From Streptomyces pseudovenezuelae (GTDB lineage: Bacteria > Actinomycetota > Actinomycetes > Streptomycetales > Streptomycetaceae): a DNA stretch of 64,000 nucleotides. Under the pieces are notes generated by a model. It did not search any database. It was not told where the DNA came from and saw only the letters and a program-made list of their open reading frames with translations. The stretch lies in NCBI RefSeq assembly GCF_029892565.1, contig NZ_JARXVH010000011.1, forward strand, positions 289,475 through 353,474. The letters are read 5' to 3'. Shown piece by piece: positions 49,610 through 57,246 of this stretch. The first letter of the stretch is position 1. Every line of letters starts with the position of its first letter. A program made the translations under genes and the position numbers.

Positions 49610-50619
49610 CCGACGGGGCGAGCGGCGGACCGGGTCCCGACAGGGGCACGGACGGCGTGCTCGCCGTCGACTCCGGAGGCTCCGGCCTGCGCGTCGTGGT
49701 CGCTACCGGCCACGGAACGGTCCTGGCCCAGCACGAGTCGCCGGAGCCGGTGCGCACAGGGGCACGGGGTATCGATCCCGGGCATCTGATGGAGCAACTG
49801 GTGCCCATGGTCCGGGTGTCGCTCGCCGAGAGCGGAGTGACCGAGCTGCGTGCGGCCGCCGTCGGGGCCGCCGGGCTCGCGACCCTGGGCGACGCCCTGC
49901 GCGCCGAGCTTCCGGCCGCGCTGGGGCGGGAGTTCGGTGTCCGGACGGTCGCGCTCGCCGCCGACGCGGTCACCGCGTACACCGGAGCGCTCGGCGCACA
50001 TCCCGGTGCCGTGGTCGCCGCCGGTACGGGTCTGATCGCCGTCGGCACCGACCTGACGCGCTGGAGTCGTGCGGACGGCTGGGGTCATCTGCTGGGCGAC
50101 TGCGGCAGCGGCGCCTGGATCGGGCGGGCCGGGCTCGAGGCGGCACTGCGTGCCTACGACGGACGGCCCGGCGGATCGGCCGGGCTGCTGGCCCGGGCCG
50201 AGAAGCTGTTCGGCCCCGCTTCGGGACTGCCCGGCCGGGTCTACCCCCGCTCGGACCGTCCTGCCGTCCTCGCCTCCTTCGCGCCCGAGGTCGCCGCCTG
50301 TGCTGAGCAGCACGACCCCGTGGCCACGGGCATCCTGCGCACCGCGGCCCGGCACATGGTCGAATCCGCGGCTGCCGTGTGCCCGACCGGGGGCGACCCT
50401 CGGATCGCGTTCACCGGGGGCCTGTTCAAGATGGGTGAGCCGCTCCTCGTACCGCTGGCGGAGGAGTTGGCGAGCGTGCTGCCCTCCGCGCGACGGGTGC
50501 CGGCCGCGGGTGATCCCCTGGCGGGGGCGATGCGGATCGCGGCCGATCTCGCGGCGGGCGCGCTCACCCTGCCGGGTGACGCGGCGATGTTGTCCGTGGT
50601 CACCACCCCGGGGGAGTGA
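49606..50619 (+). CDS. BadF/BadG/BcrA-type ATPase (N-acetylglucosamine kinase-like)
   Basis: 337 residues from a GTG that overlaps the ung stop. It is an actin-fold ATPase. DSGGSGLRVVVA at residue 22 is phosphate-1, LAADAVTAYTGALG near 125 follows, AAGTGLIAVGTD near 140 is phosphate-2, GWGHLLGDCGSGAWIGRAGL near 158 is the sugar-kinase signature, and FTGGLFKMGEPL near 265 is the adenosine motif. It most likely phosphorylates an amino sugar such as GlcNAc. Its coupling to ung is probably just operon packing. Confidence 0.88.
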   Translation: MTDGASGGPGPDRGTDGVLAVDSGGSGLRVVVATGHGTVLAQHESPEPVRTGARGIDPGHLMEQLVPMVRVSLAESGVTELRAAAVGAAGLATLGDALRAELPAALGREFGVRTVALAADAVTAYTGALGAHPGAVVAAGTGLIAVGTDLTRWSRADGWGHLLGDCGSGAWIGRAGLEAALRAYDGRPGGSAGLLARAEKLFGPASGLPGRVYPRSDRPAVLASFAPEVAACAEQHDPVATGILRTAARHMVESAAAVCPTGGDPRIAFTGGLFKMGEPLLVPLAEELASVLPSARRVPAAGDPLAGAMRIAADLAAGALTLPGDAAMLSVVTTPGE

Positions 50620-50738
50620 TCGACAGCGGCTGATCACTTCCGATCCGTACGTAACTCATTAGACAAAACCGGACGGATACCGCTCACCTGCACCCTCCCC
50701 GAACAGGGGAGCCCAGGAAGCCAGTAACATGCGACGCC

Positions 50739-51662
50739 ATGAGCTCCCCCACTGGGCCCGCGTCCGGCCTGCCAGTACGAATGCCGCGACCTCGCCAGCC
50801 CGGGCGGCACCGCCGTCCCGAGCCGCTGGCGGCTCCCGAGGGCGCGCCCGCGCTCGTTCTCGCCGTGCCGGGCACGCCCAGTACCGGCACGCGCAGCCTC
50901 GCCGAGGAGGTCGTGAGCATCGCCCGCTCCGAGCTGCCCGGCCTGGACGCCCGCATCGGGTACCTGGACGGTGACGACGCGGAGTTCCCCACGCTGCAGG
51001 CCATACTCGTGCACGCCGCCGAAGAGCGCTCCGCCCGCTTCGAGCAGGCCAAGGCCGCCGGAGTGGACGTCAAGGAGCCCGACGGCCCCGTCGCGGTCGT
51101 CGTACCGCTGCTGGCCGGTCCGGACAGCGCGCTGCTGCGCCAGGTCCGCCAGGCGGTGATGGACAGCCGCGTCGCGGCCGACCTCACCGATGTGCTGGGC
51201 CCGCACCCGCTGCTCGCCGAAGCGCTGCACGTGCGCCTGTCGGAGGCCGGTCTGGCCCGCGCCGACCGCGCCCGGCTGTTCACCGTGGCGACCGCGGCGG
51301 ACGGCATCGTCCTGGCCTCCGTGGGCGGTGACGAGGCCGTTCAGGCGGCCGGGATCACCGGGATGCTGCTCGCCGCGCGCCTGGCCGTGCCGGTAATGGC
51401 GGCGGCCCTGGACCAGGAGGGCTCGATCGCGGCCATCGCCGAGCAGCTGCGCTCCTCGGGTTCGCAGCAGCTGGCTCTCGCGCCGTACCTGATAGGGCCG
51501 GAGATCGACCCGGGTCTGATCGAGGCCGCGGCCAAGGAGGCGGGCTGCTCCGCCGCCGAGGCGCTCGGCCCGTACCCGGCGATCGGCAAGCTCGCCCTGG
51601 CCAAGTACACGTCGGCCCTGGGTATCGTCCCACCGCAGCCGCAGGGCGCGCCGGTCCGCTGA
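50739..51662 (+). CDS. CbiX-like (sirohydrochlorin chelatase family) protein with altered active site
   Basis: 307 residues from ATG 50739; a TAACAT box nine nt before the ATG suggests a leaderless start. Two chelatase-like repeats are recognisable: LVLAVPGTPSTGTRSLAEEV near residue 41 and TVATAADGIVLASVG...LALAPYLIGPEID in the second half. In active CbiX the first motif is AHGSRD; here the His is missing (VPGTPS), and the second-half His is not found either. LGPHPLL keeps one His near 150. It is either a metal-independent homologue or an inactive paralogue. It is followed by a strong terminator. Confidence 0.78.
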   Translation: MSSPTGPASGLPVRMPRPRQPGRHRRPEPLAAPEGAPALVLAVPGTPSTGTRSLAEEVVSIARSELPGLDARIGYLDGDDAEFPTLQAILVHAAEERSARFEQAKAAGVDVKEPDGPVAVVVPLLAGPDSALLRQVRQAVMDSRVAADLTDVLGPHPLLAEALHVRLSEAGLARADRARLFTVATAADGIVLASVGGDEAVQAAGITGMLLAARLAVPVMAAALDQEGSIAAIAEQLRSSGSQQLALAPYLIGPEIDPGLIEAAAKEAGCSAAEALGPYPAIGKLALAKYTSALGIVPPQPQGAPVR

Positions 51663-51685
51663 CGCGCGGGCACGGTCGCAGGAAC

Positions 51686-51725
51686 GCCGAAGGGCCCGCT
51701 CCCGAATACGGGACGGGCCCTCGGC
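51686..51725 (+). terminator. Terminator after the CbiX-like gene
   Basis: GCCGAAGGGCCCG pairs with CGGGCCCTCGGC (one bulged A) around a short loop that can itself pair as TCCCG/CGGGA. It lies 24 nt after the stop and before the stop of the opposing lactonase gene. Confidence 0.75.
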
Positions 51726-51765
51726 ATGCCGCGTGCGGGACGCCGGCGGCAGCGCGGTACCGGCG

Positions 51766-52800
51766 TCAGCCGAAGATCACGCAGGACGCGGCCGGCACCC
51801 GGAGCGAGCCCTCGTAGCGCGGCAGACCCGTGGCCCCGTCGACGGCGTACCAGGCCACATCGCCGGAGCGCTCGTTGGCGACGTACAGGAAGCCCTCCGA
51901 CTCGGCGAGTGCGCGGGGCCAGTGGCCGCCGCAGGGGACCGTGCCGATCAGCCGTAGTTCCGTGCCCTCGACGGCGAAGGTGGACAGGACGTCCTCGCCG
52001 CGGGTGGCGGTCCAGACGAAGCGGCCGTCGGGTGCGGCGACGATGCCGGAGGGGTAAGCGTCGCCGACCGGAGCGCCAGGCAGGACCTGGGCCTCGGCGA
52101 GCGGCTTCAGGGAGCCGTCCTCGGCGTCCCAGCGGCACACGGTGACGGTCGGGGTGAGTTCGTTGAGCACGTACGCGTAACCGCCGCCCGGGTGGAAGGC
52201 CAGATGGCGGGGGCCTGAGCCGGGGCGCAGGGCGATCTCACGGTGGACTTCGAGGGCGCCCTCGCGCAGGGCGCACACCCGCACGGAGTCCGTGCCGAGG
52301 TCGACGCTGACCGCCCACCGCCCGCTCGGGTCGGGCTGCACCTGGTGGGCGTGCGGCCCCTGCTGGCGGCGCGTGTGCGGACCGGAGCCGGTGTGCTTCA
52401 GGACTCCGGAGGGGGCCGGTGCCAGGGTGCCGTCCGCGCGTACGGGGACGGCGGTGACGCTGCCGGAGCCGTAGTTGGCGGTCAGGACGTGGCCGGCGAA
52501 GACGCTGAGGTGGGTGGGCCCCTGTCCGTCGACCGGCACCGGCGGACCGGCCTGCTCGGGCCGCGGCCCGCTCACCCGGTACGCGGCCACCGCGCCCTGC
52601 GCCGTCTCACTGACCGCGTAGAGGATGTCCCCGCCGGGCGCCAGCGCCAGATACGACGGGTCGGGCACGCCGTCCACACTGTTCAGAGCGATCAGCGCAC
52701 CGCCACTCGCGGCCACGGCCGCCGTCACGATCCCGGGGCCGCCGGCCGCCGTGAACGATCCGATGAAGGCCCTGCGCCGCCGCCCGCCGCCGTCTGTCAC
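51766..52800 (-). CDS. Lactonase family (6-phosphogluconolactonase-like) beta-propeller
   Basis: 344 residues, no classical signal peptide. It is a seven-bladed Pgl/YbhE-type propeller. FIGSFTAAGGPGI opens it, VDGQGPTHLSVFAGHVLTANYGSGSVTAVPV near 95 is the family pattern, HQVQPDPSGRWAVSVDLGTDSV near 148 has the conserved His, SGPRHLAFHPGGGYAYVLNE near 190 has the second His with Arg, and NERSGDVAWYAVD is near the end. It may hydrolyse 6-phosphogluconolactone or a related lactone. The start is flanked by a spacer leading into the decayed patch at 52.8-54.4 kb. Confidence 0.88.
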   Translation of the reverse strand: MTDGGGRRRRAFIGSFTAAGGPGIVTAAVAASGGALIALNSVDGVPDPSYLALAPGGDILYAVSETAQGAVAAYRVSGPRPEQAGPPVPVDGQGPTHLSVFAGHVLTANYGSGSVTAVPVRADGTLAPAPSGVLKHTGSGPHTRRQQGPHAHQVQPDPSGRWAVSVDLGTDSVRVCALREGALEVHREIALRPGSGPRHLAFHPGGGYAYVLNELTPTVTVCRWDAEDGSLKPLAEAQVLPGAPVGDAYPSGIVAAPDGRFVWTATRGEDVLSTFAVEGTELRLIGTVPCGGHWPRALAESEGFLYVANERSGDVAWYAVDGATGLPRYEGSLRVPAASCVIFG

Positions 52801-52924
52801 CGCTGTCCCCTCTCGGTCCTGTGCCGTCGGGGCGACGTTAGCAGTCGATCATGAGCGGTCTAGACCATGTTCGGTCGATCTCGCCGGTCCGCTGTTGTAC
52901 GGCACCTGTCGCGCGGGGTGGGAC

Positions 52925-53374
52925 TCAGGCGCCGACCAGCGGCGATCCCGACGGCATCCGCAGGGGCGTGGCCAGTTCCGCCAACGCCCGCTCCAGGCCG
53001 TGCAGATGGGCCAGGGCCGGTTCCGCGGCGGGCGGGAGGAACGCGTGCGCGGTGAGCCGCTCGCCGTCGTCGGCCCGCTCGCCGGCACTCCCGCTGAGCG
53101 CCTCGATCGCGGTCGCCACGCCGCTCCCGTGCGCACGGGAGCGGCACCAACAGGGGTCCTGCCAGGACCTTGAACGCAGGGCGCAGCAAGGCGGCGATGC
53201 GGTCGGCCGGGGCGCCACGAAGAGCGGCGGCACGGCGTAATAGCGCACCGAGCCGTCGGCGTACTGCGCAGCCACCGTCACCGTCCAAACGCCGCCGGAG
53301 CGCTGCGCACTGCACACCGCCGTCACCAACTGCGGCGTCGGCTGCGCATCCGCTGCCGGGTCGGGCAGTTGGAT
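52925..53374 (-). pseudogene. Frameshifted gene remnant, possibly a mobile-element transfer protein
   Basis: Three pieces in alternating frames read on. 53374-53213 gives QLVTAVCSAQRSGGVWTVTV and YADGSVRYYAVPPLFVA. About 53210-53120 gives ADRIAALLRPAFKVLAGPLL. Then, back in the first frame to 52925, ALSGSAGERADDGERLTAHA and HLHGLERALAELATPLRMPS, ending in a stop. The first piece resembles the conjugal-transfer proteins of actinomycete integrative elements, but the match is short and uncertain. No start codon is left; the coding sequence breaks off at the MerR fragment on the other strand. Confidence 0.4.
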
Positions 53375-53585
53375 GGTCGCCGAGGTCGCCGGCGCACACG
53401 TAGCCGCGCTCGACGTGCAGATCCGCTCGCTCAAGGCGAGCCGGGCCGACCTGTCCACCATGGCGACACGCGGATCCACCGCCGAGGAAACAGCACCGAT
53501 GAACCGGTTGGCGCGGCTCTCCGCCACCGAACGCGAGCAGATCATCGACGAGTTCAACGGACTGAAAACACCGGCGCTGCCGATG
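53373..53585 (+). pseudogene. Middle piece of a MerR family regulator, in inverted orientation
   Basis: Plus-strand reading VAALDVQIRSLKASRADLST, then GSTAEETAPMNRLARLSATE and REQIIDEFNGL, matches the central coiled coil and start of the effector domain of a MerR regulator. It lacks the DNA-binding domain and C terminus. The matching N- and C-terminal parts occur on the opposite strand at 53969-54299. Confidence 0.55.
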
Positions 53586-53968
53586 CTCGGTGCGCTCGTG
53601 CGGTCCCGTCTTGAGAGGGGCGGGTCGGTGAGACCTCGACGGGATCGACCAAGGTTCGTTCTCACACGACAAGAGCCTTTGAAGCAGGCTGGTTGGGGTG
53701 ACGTCTTCCGCGTTTGTGTCATGGGTTCCCGCTGTGCGTTCCGCGCTCGCAGTGCAGGGCCGGGCAGGGCCGAGGACGGAGGGGCGCTGGAATCGCTGGA
53801 GGCTCAGGTGAGTCAGCTCCTGCAGGCCAGGATCAAACCAGCGTGTCGCGGTAACCGGTGCGGCCGAGTTGGGCTAGCTCGGCATCGCAGGGCGCGTCGT
53901 CACCACGCCCATGCAAGGCAGGGCCGTGTTCGCGATGCCGTTCCTATGCACGAGCACCACACGGCCGG
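53586..53968. other. Gene-free stretch inside the decayed patch
   Basis: About 380 bp with no reading frame that resembles a known protein on either strand, no RNA gene and no clear repeat. It separates the two groups of MerR fragments and probably derives from the same rearrangement. Confidence 0.5.
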
Positions 53969-54299
53969 TCAGGTCTGAGCCGTGGCGCGCAGGGTCCTCG
54001 CCAGCCACTCCAGCTCGCTGGTCGCGTCGGGTGCGGAGTTCTGGCCGCGTACGCGGGCTACGAGTCTGCGGTAGTCCTCCGCTCGTGCCTCGATTCCGGT
54101 CTCCAGCGTTTCGGCTGCCTGAGGGGTCCCGGGGGCGAGCCCACGTTCTCTGACCGCCGCGACGGTCTGTACGACCTGCCTGGCACACGTCGTCGAGTCC
54201 GAGGCCCAGTTCCCGCAGCGTGCGGACCAGCTCGACACGGGCCACGGACCCGGCGTCGTACAGCCGGTAGCCGTTCTTGGAGCGGGCCACGGGCGGCAC
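53969..54299 (-). pseudogene. N- and C-terminal pieces of a MerR family regulator, joined out of frame
   Basis: From 54299 the minus strand gives KNGYRLYDAGSVARVELVRT then LRELGLGLDD, the end of a MerR winged helix. At about 54190 the frame shifts and continues RQVVQTVAAVRERGLAPGTP and DATSELEWLARTLRATAQT to a stop at 53969, the C-terminal end of such a protein. The roughly 130 residues between are missing here, but a middle piece is present inverted at 53373-53585. The first DNA-binding helices are also absent. Confidence 0.6.
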
Positions 54300-54402
54300 C
54301 GCTCCCTATCCCGTCAGTTCTCCGTCACCGACCGGCCGGGCACGCGGCTTTCTCCGTGGCGCACTTGGCGCGACGGGACCGGTCGCCTCGCGCCTCCCGT
54401 GT

Positions 54403-55101
54403 CTACTCGTGGTCGGCGGAGCGCAGCGGGTCCTCGAGTTCGCCGCGGCTGACCAGGCCCGTCTCGTAGGCGATGACGACGGCCTGGGCGCGGTCGCGTA
54501 GGGAGAGTTTGGCGAGGATGCGGGAGACGTGGGTCTTCACGGTCGCCTCCGACAGGTGGAGCCGGCCGGCGAGTTCGGCGTTGCTCAGGCCGTGGGCGAG
54601 GCGGCGCAGTACCTCCAACTCGCGTGGCGTGAGGGCAGCGAGGTCGCGATGGAGGGCGGTCGTGTCGGGGGTTCGGCGCGCGAACCGCTCGACGAGGCGG
54701 CGGGTGATGACAGGGGCGAGGAGCGCGTCGCCGGAGCGGACCGTGCGGACGGCGGTGACGAGATGTTCGGGCGTGACGTCCTTGAGGAGGAAGCCGCTGG
54801 CCCCTGCGGACAGCGCCGCGTAGACGTAGTGGTCGAGGTCGAACGTGGTCAGCATGACGACCCGTGGTTCGTCCGCGGCGCCGGTGAGGATACGCCGCGT
54901 GGCCTCCAGGCCGTCCATCTCCGGCATCCGGATGTCCATCAGCACCACGTCGGGCCGGGTGCGCCGGACCGCTTCGACGGCCTCGACGCCGTTGGTCGCC
55001 TCGGCGGCCACCTCGATGCCGTCGGCGGTGAGGATCATCCGGAAACCGGTGCGTACCAGCGCCTGGTCGTCGGCGACCACGACACGCAGCGGTTCGGTCA
55101 C
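54403..55101 (-). CDS. NarL-type response regulator
   Basis: 232 residues from a GTG that overlaps the kinase stop (GTGA). The receiver domain has the acidic pair D11-D12, phospho-acceptor D56 in VVLMDIRMPEMDG, the Thr of MLTTFDLD and Lys of FLLKDV near 108. The LuxR-type helix-turn-helix is at the C terminus: LTPRELEVLRRLAHGLSNAELAGRLHLSEATVKTHVSRILAKL. It is activated by the upstream kinase. The divergent ABC exporter operon, whose start lies 166 bp beyond the kinase gene, is the probable main target. Confidence 0.93.
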   Translation of the reverse strand: MTEPLRVVVADDQALVRTGFRMILTADGIEVAAEATNGVEAVEAVRRTRPDVVLMDIRMPEMDGLEATRRILTGAADEPRVVMLTTFDLDHYVYAALSAGASGFLLKDVTPEHLVTAVRTVRSGDALLAPVITRRLVERFARRTPDTTALHRDLAALTPRELEVLRRLAHGLSNAELAGRLHLSEATVKTHVSRILAKLSLRDRAQAVVIAYETGLVSRGELEDPLRSADHE

Positions 55102-56387
55102 GCTTCCTCCAGGGGAATCAGTGCATGGACGCGGTAACCGCCGAGCGGGCGCGGGCCGGTTCGCAGGGTGCCGCCGTAGACGGCCAGTCGCTCGCGGAGG
55201 CCGATGAGCCCATGACCGTTGCCGGTCGCCGCAGACGGGCTCGAGCTGCCGCCGGAGTCGGTGACCTCCACCCGTAGATCGTCGCCACCGTACTCGACCT
55301 TCACCCTCGCGGTCGCCCCGGCCGCGTGTTTCACCGTGTTGGTCAACGCCTCCTGCACCACACGGTAGGCGGCGAGTTCCACTCCGGCCGACACGCGGCG
55401 CGGTGTCCCGGAGACGTCCAGTTCCACCGACACTCCGGCGCTCCGCATCCGTACGACCAGCGTGTCCAGCTGGTCGAGTCCCGGTTGTGGCTCGAGCTCT
55501 TCGGGGTCGGCGGACTCGGATCCGTCCGCGTTCATCGTGAGCAGCCCCATGACGTGGCGCAGCTCGCTCATCGCGGACCGGCCGCCCGCCTCCACCGCGA
55601 GCAGCGCCTCGCGTGCCTGGTCGGGGGCCGCTTCCATGACCTTGCGGGCGGCACCGGCCTGGATGACCATCACGCTGACGTTGTGCGTCACCACGTCGTG
55701 CAGTTCGCGGGCGATTCTGGCGCGTTCGTGCTCGACCGCCCGGCGCAGCGCCTCCGCCTGTTCACGTTCCACGGCGGACAGCCGCGCACTGCTCTCGTCG
55801 GCCCGGAGCTTCCATGCCCGCAGCCCGTTGGCCGCTACGACGAGCGGCACCGCGATCAGGAGGGGAACGTACTGCGTGGGCACGGTGGGTGCCCCCGGGT
55901 CCCCGACCGTGGCGACCAGGAGGACCGCCACGGGCAGGGTGGCCAGCGTCGCCACCCGGTACGGGCTGTAGGCGGCGGCACTGTAGGCGGCGATCACGCA
56001 TGCGTAGAACGTGAGCCGCGCCGCGTCGCCGGGCGTGAGCAGGGTCGCGCCCATGACGAACCACAGCACGGCCAGTGGATACCGGCGGCGCAGCGCCAAG
56101 GGTGCGGAGGCCAGAAGCGCCAGGCCCAGCAGGGCGATCCAGTCGACCGCCCGGGTCGGGTAGCCGATCGGAGCGGGACGGTCCTGCCGGCTGTCCCATC
56201 CGTGCAGGTTGTCGAGGACGTACTGGGCCGCGGCGACACCGAGGCCCAGCGCGAGTGCCGCGTCGAAGGCCTTGTTCCGCCGGGTGGGGCTCGGTGCGGG
56301 GCCGCTCGGGCGCGTCAGTGCCCTGGCTCCCTGTCGCAGGCGGTCCATCACCGGGCCATTGTCGCCGATGGCCGACATCACCGGCAT
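55098..56387 (-). CDS. Sensor histidine kinase (HisKA_3 type)
   Basis: Up to 429 residues from the ATG at 56387; an ATG at 56378 has the better ribosome-site spacing (GGTGG, nine nt). The N-terminal part has four to five membrane helices (about 42-62, 83-100, 105-118, 125-140, 145-185) with no sizeable outside domain, so it senses within the membrane. H230 in RARIARELHDVVTHNVSVMVIQAG is the phosphorylation site. The ATPase has the N box YRVVQEALTNTVKHAAG, the G box GHGLIGLRERL and the LGGYRVHALIP end. With the NarL regulator it forms an envelope-stress-type pair. Confidence 0.93.
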   Translation of the reverse strand: MPVMSAIGDNGPVMDRLRQGARALTRPSGPAPSPTRRNKAFDAALALGLGVAAAQYVLDNLHGWDSRQDRPAPIGYPTRAVDWIALLGLALLASAPLALRRRYPLAVLWFVMGATLLTPGDAARLTFYACVIAAYSAAAYSPYRVATLATLPVAVLLVATVGDPGAPTVPTQYVPLLIAVPLVVAANGLRAWKLRADESSARLSAVEREQAEALRRAVEHERARIARELHDVVTHNVSVMVIQAGAARKVMEAAPDQAREALLAVEAGGRSAMSELRHVMGLLTMNADGSESADPEELEPQPGLDQLDTLVVRMRSAGVSVELDVSGTPRRVSAGVELAAYRVVQEALTNTVKHAAGATARVKVEYGGDDLRVEVTDSGGSSSPSAATGNGHGLIGLRERLAVYGGTLRTGPRPLGGYRVHALIPLEEA

Positions 56388-56553
56388 CCACCCGGAGGAT
56401 CTCTCGGATACATCGATCGACTACATCTCAGGGATGACACCAGTCGGCATCAGCCCAACGCGGTACGGGAATTACCCCTGCCGACCGTCGTGCTCCCCAG
56501 GGCGGCACCCCTAGCGTCACACCCATCAGATGTGAGGAACGAGGGAGACGTCC

Positions 56554-57246
56554 ATGACCACACCGGTGATCGAACTGCGTGACGTGAGCCGCCGCTACGA
56601 TGCCGGGCCACCGGCCCTGCAGGACGCGTCGATGACAGTGCAGGCCGGTGAAGCCGTCGCGATCCTGGGGCCGTCCGGCAGCGGCAAGTCCACCATGCTC
56701 AACCTGATCGCCGGCCTGGACCGGCCCGACACCGGAACCGTCACGGTGGACGGCGTACGCGTGGACCAGCTCGGCGAGGCAGGCTCCGCCCGCTACCGAC
56801 GCTCGAAGATCGGCATGGTCTTCCAGTTCTTCAACCTGCTCGACGACCTGACCGTCGCCGACAACGTCGTCCTGCCCGCGCAACTGTCCGGGATGGGACG
56901 GCGGGAGGCGAACCGCCGCGCGGCGGACCTGCTGGAGTCGCTCGGTATCGCCCGGCACGGCGGCGCCTTCCCGGGCCGGCTGTCCGGCGGGCAGCGTCAA
57001 CGCGTCGCGGTGGCAAGGGCCTTGATGAACCGCCCGCCGCTTCTCCTTGCGGACGAGCCGACCGGCGCGCTGGACTCCGCGTCCGGCGAGGACGTGAGCG
57101 AACTGCTCAGGGGGCTCAACGCCGAGGGGCAGACGATCGTCATCGTCACCCACGACCTGTCCCTGGCGCAGTCCTGCACGAAGCGCACCGTGCAACTCGT
57201 CGACGGCCGGATCACCGCCGACATGAATACGCGGGTCGCCCGATGA
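56554..57246 (+). CDS. ABC transporter ATP-binding protein (MacB/LolD type)
   Basis: 230 residues. Walker A GPSGSGKST near residue 39, Q-loop VFQFFNLLDDLTV near 90, signature LSGGQRQRVAVARAL near 143, Walker B LLLADEPTGALD near 162, and H-loop VTHD near 197. This class pairs with FtsX-type permeases to move peptides, lipids or antibiotics by mechanotransmission. Its stop overlaps the permease start by 4 nt. Placement opposite the two-component genes suggests control by them. Confidence 0.95.
   Translation: MTTPVIELRDVSRRYDAGPPALQDASMTVQAGEAVAILGPSGSGKSTMLNLIAGLDRPDTGTVTVDGVRVDQLGEAGSARYRRSKIGMVFQFFNLLDDLTVADNVVLPAQLSGMGRREANRRAADLLESLGIARHGGAFPGRLSGGQRQRVAVARALMNRPPLLLADEPTGALDSASGEDVSELLRGLNAEGQTIVIVTHDLSLAQSCTKRTVQLVDGRITADMNTRVAR

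Noticed and set aside
50729..50974. Small ORF starting 10 nt before the CbiX-like gene
   Set aside because: It has a passable ribosome site, but its translation is a low-complexity Arg/Ala shadow of the CbiX-like frame with no conserved feature.
56388..56553. Response-regulator box in the kinase/ABC divergent promoter
   Set aside because: GATGACACCAGTCGGCATC has matching GATG/CATC ends but too little symmetry inside to call an operator without comparison to relatives.
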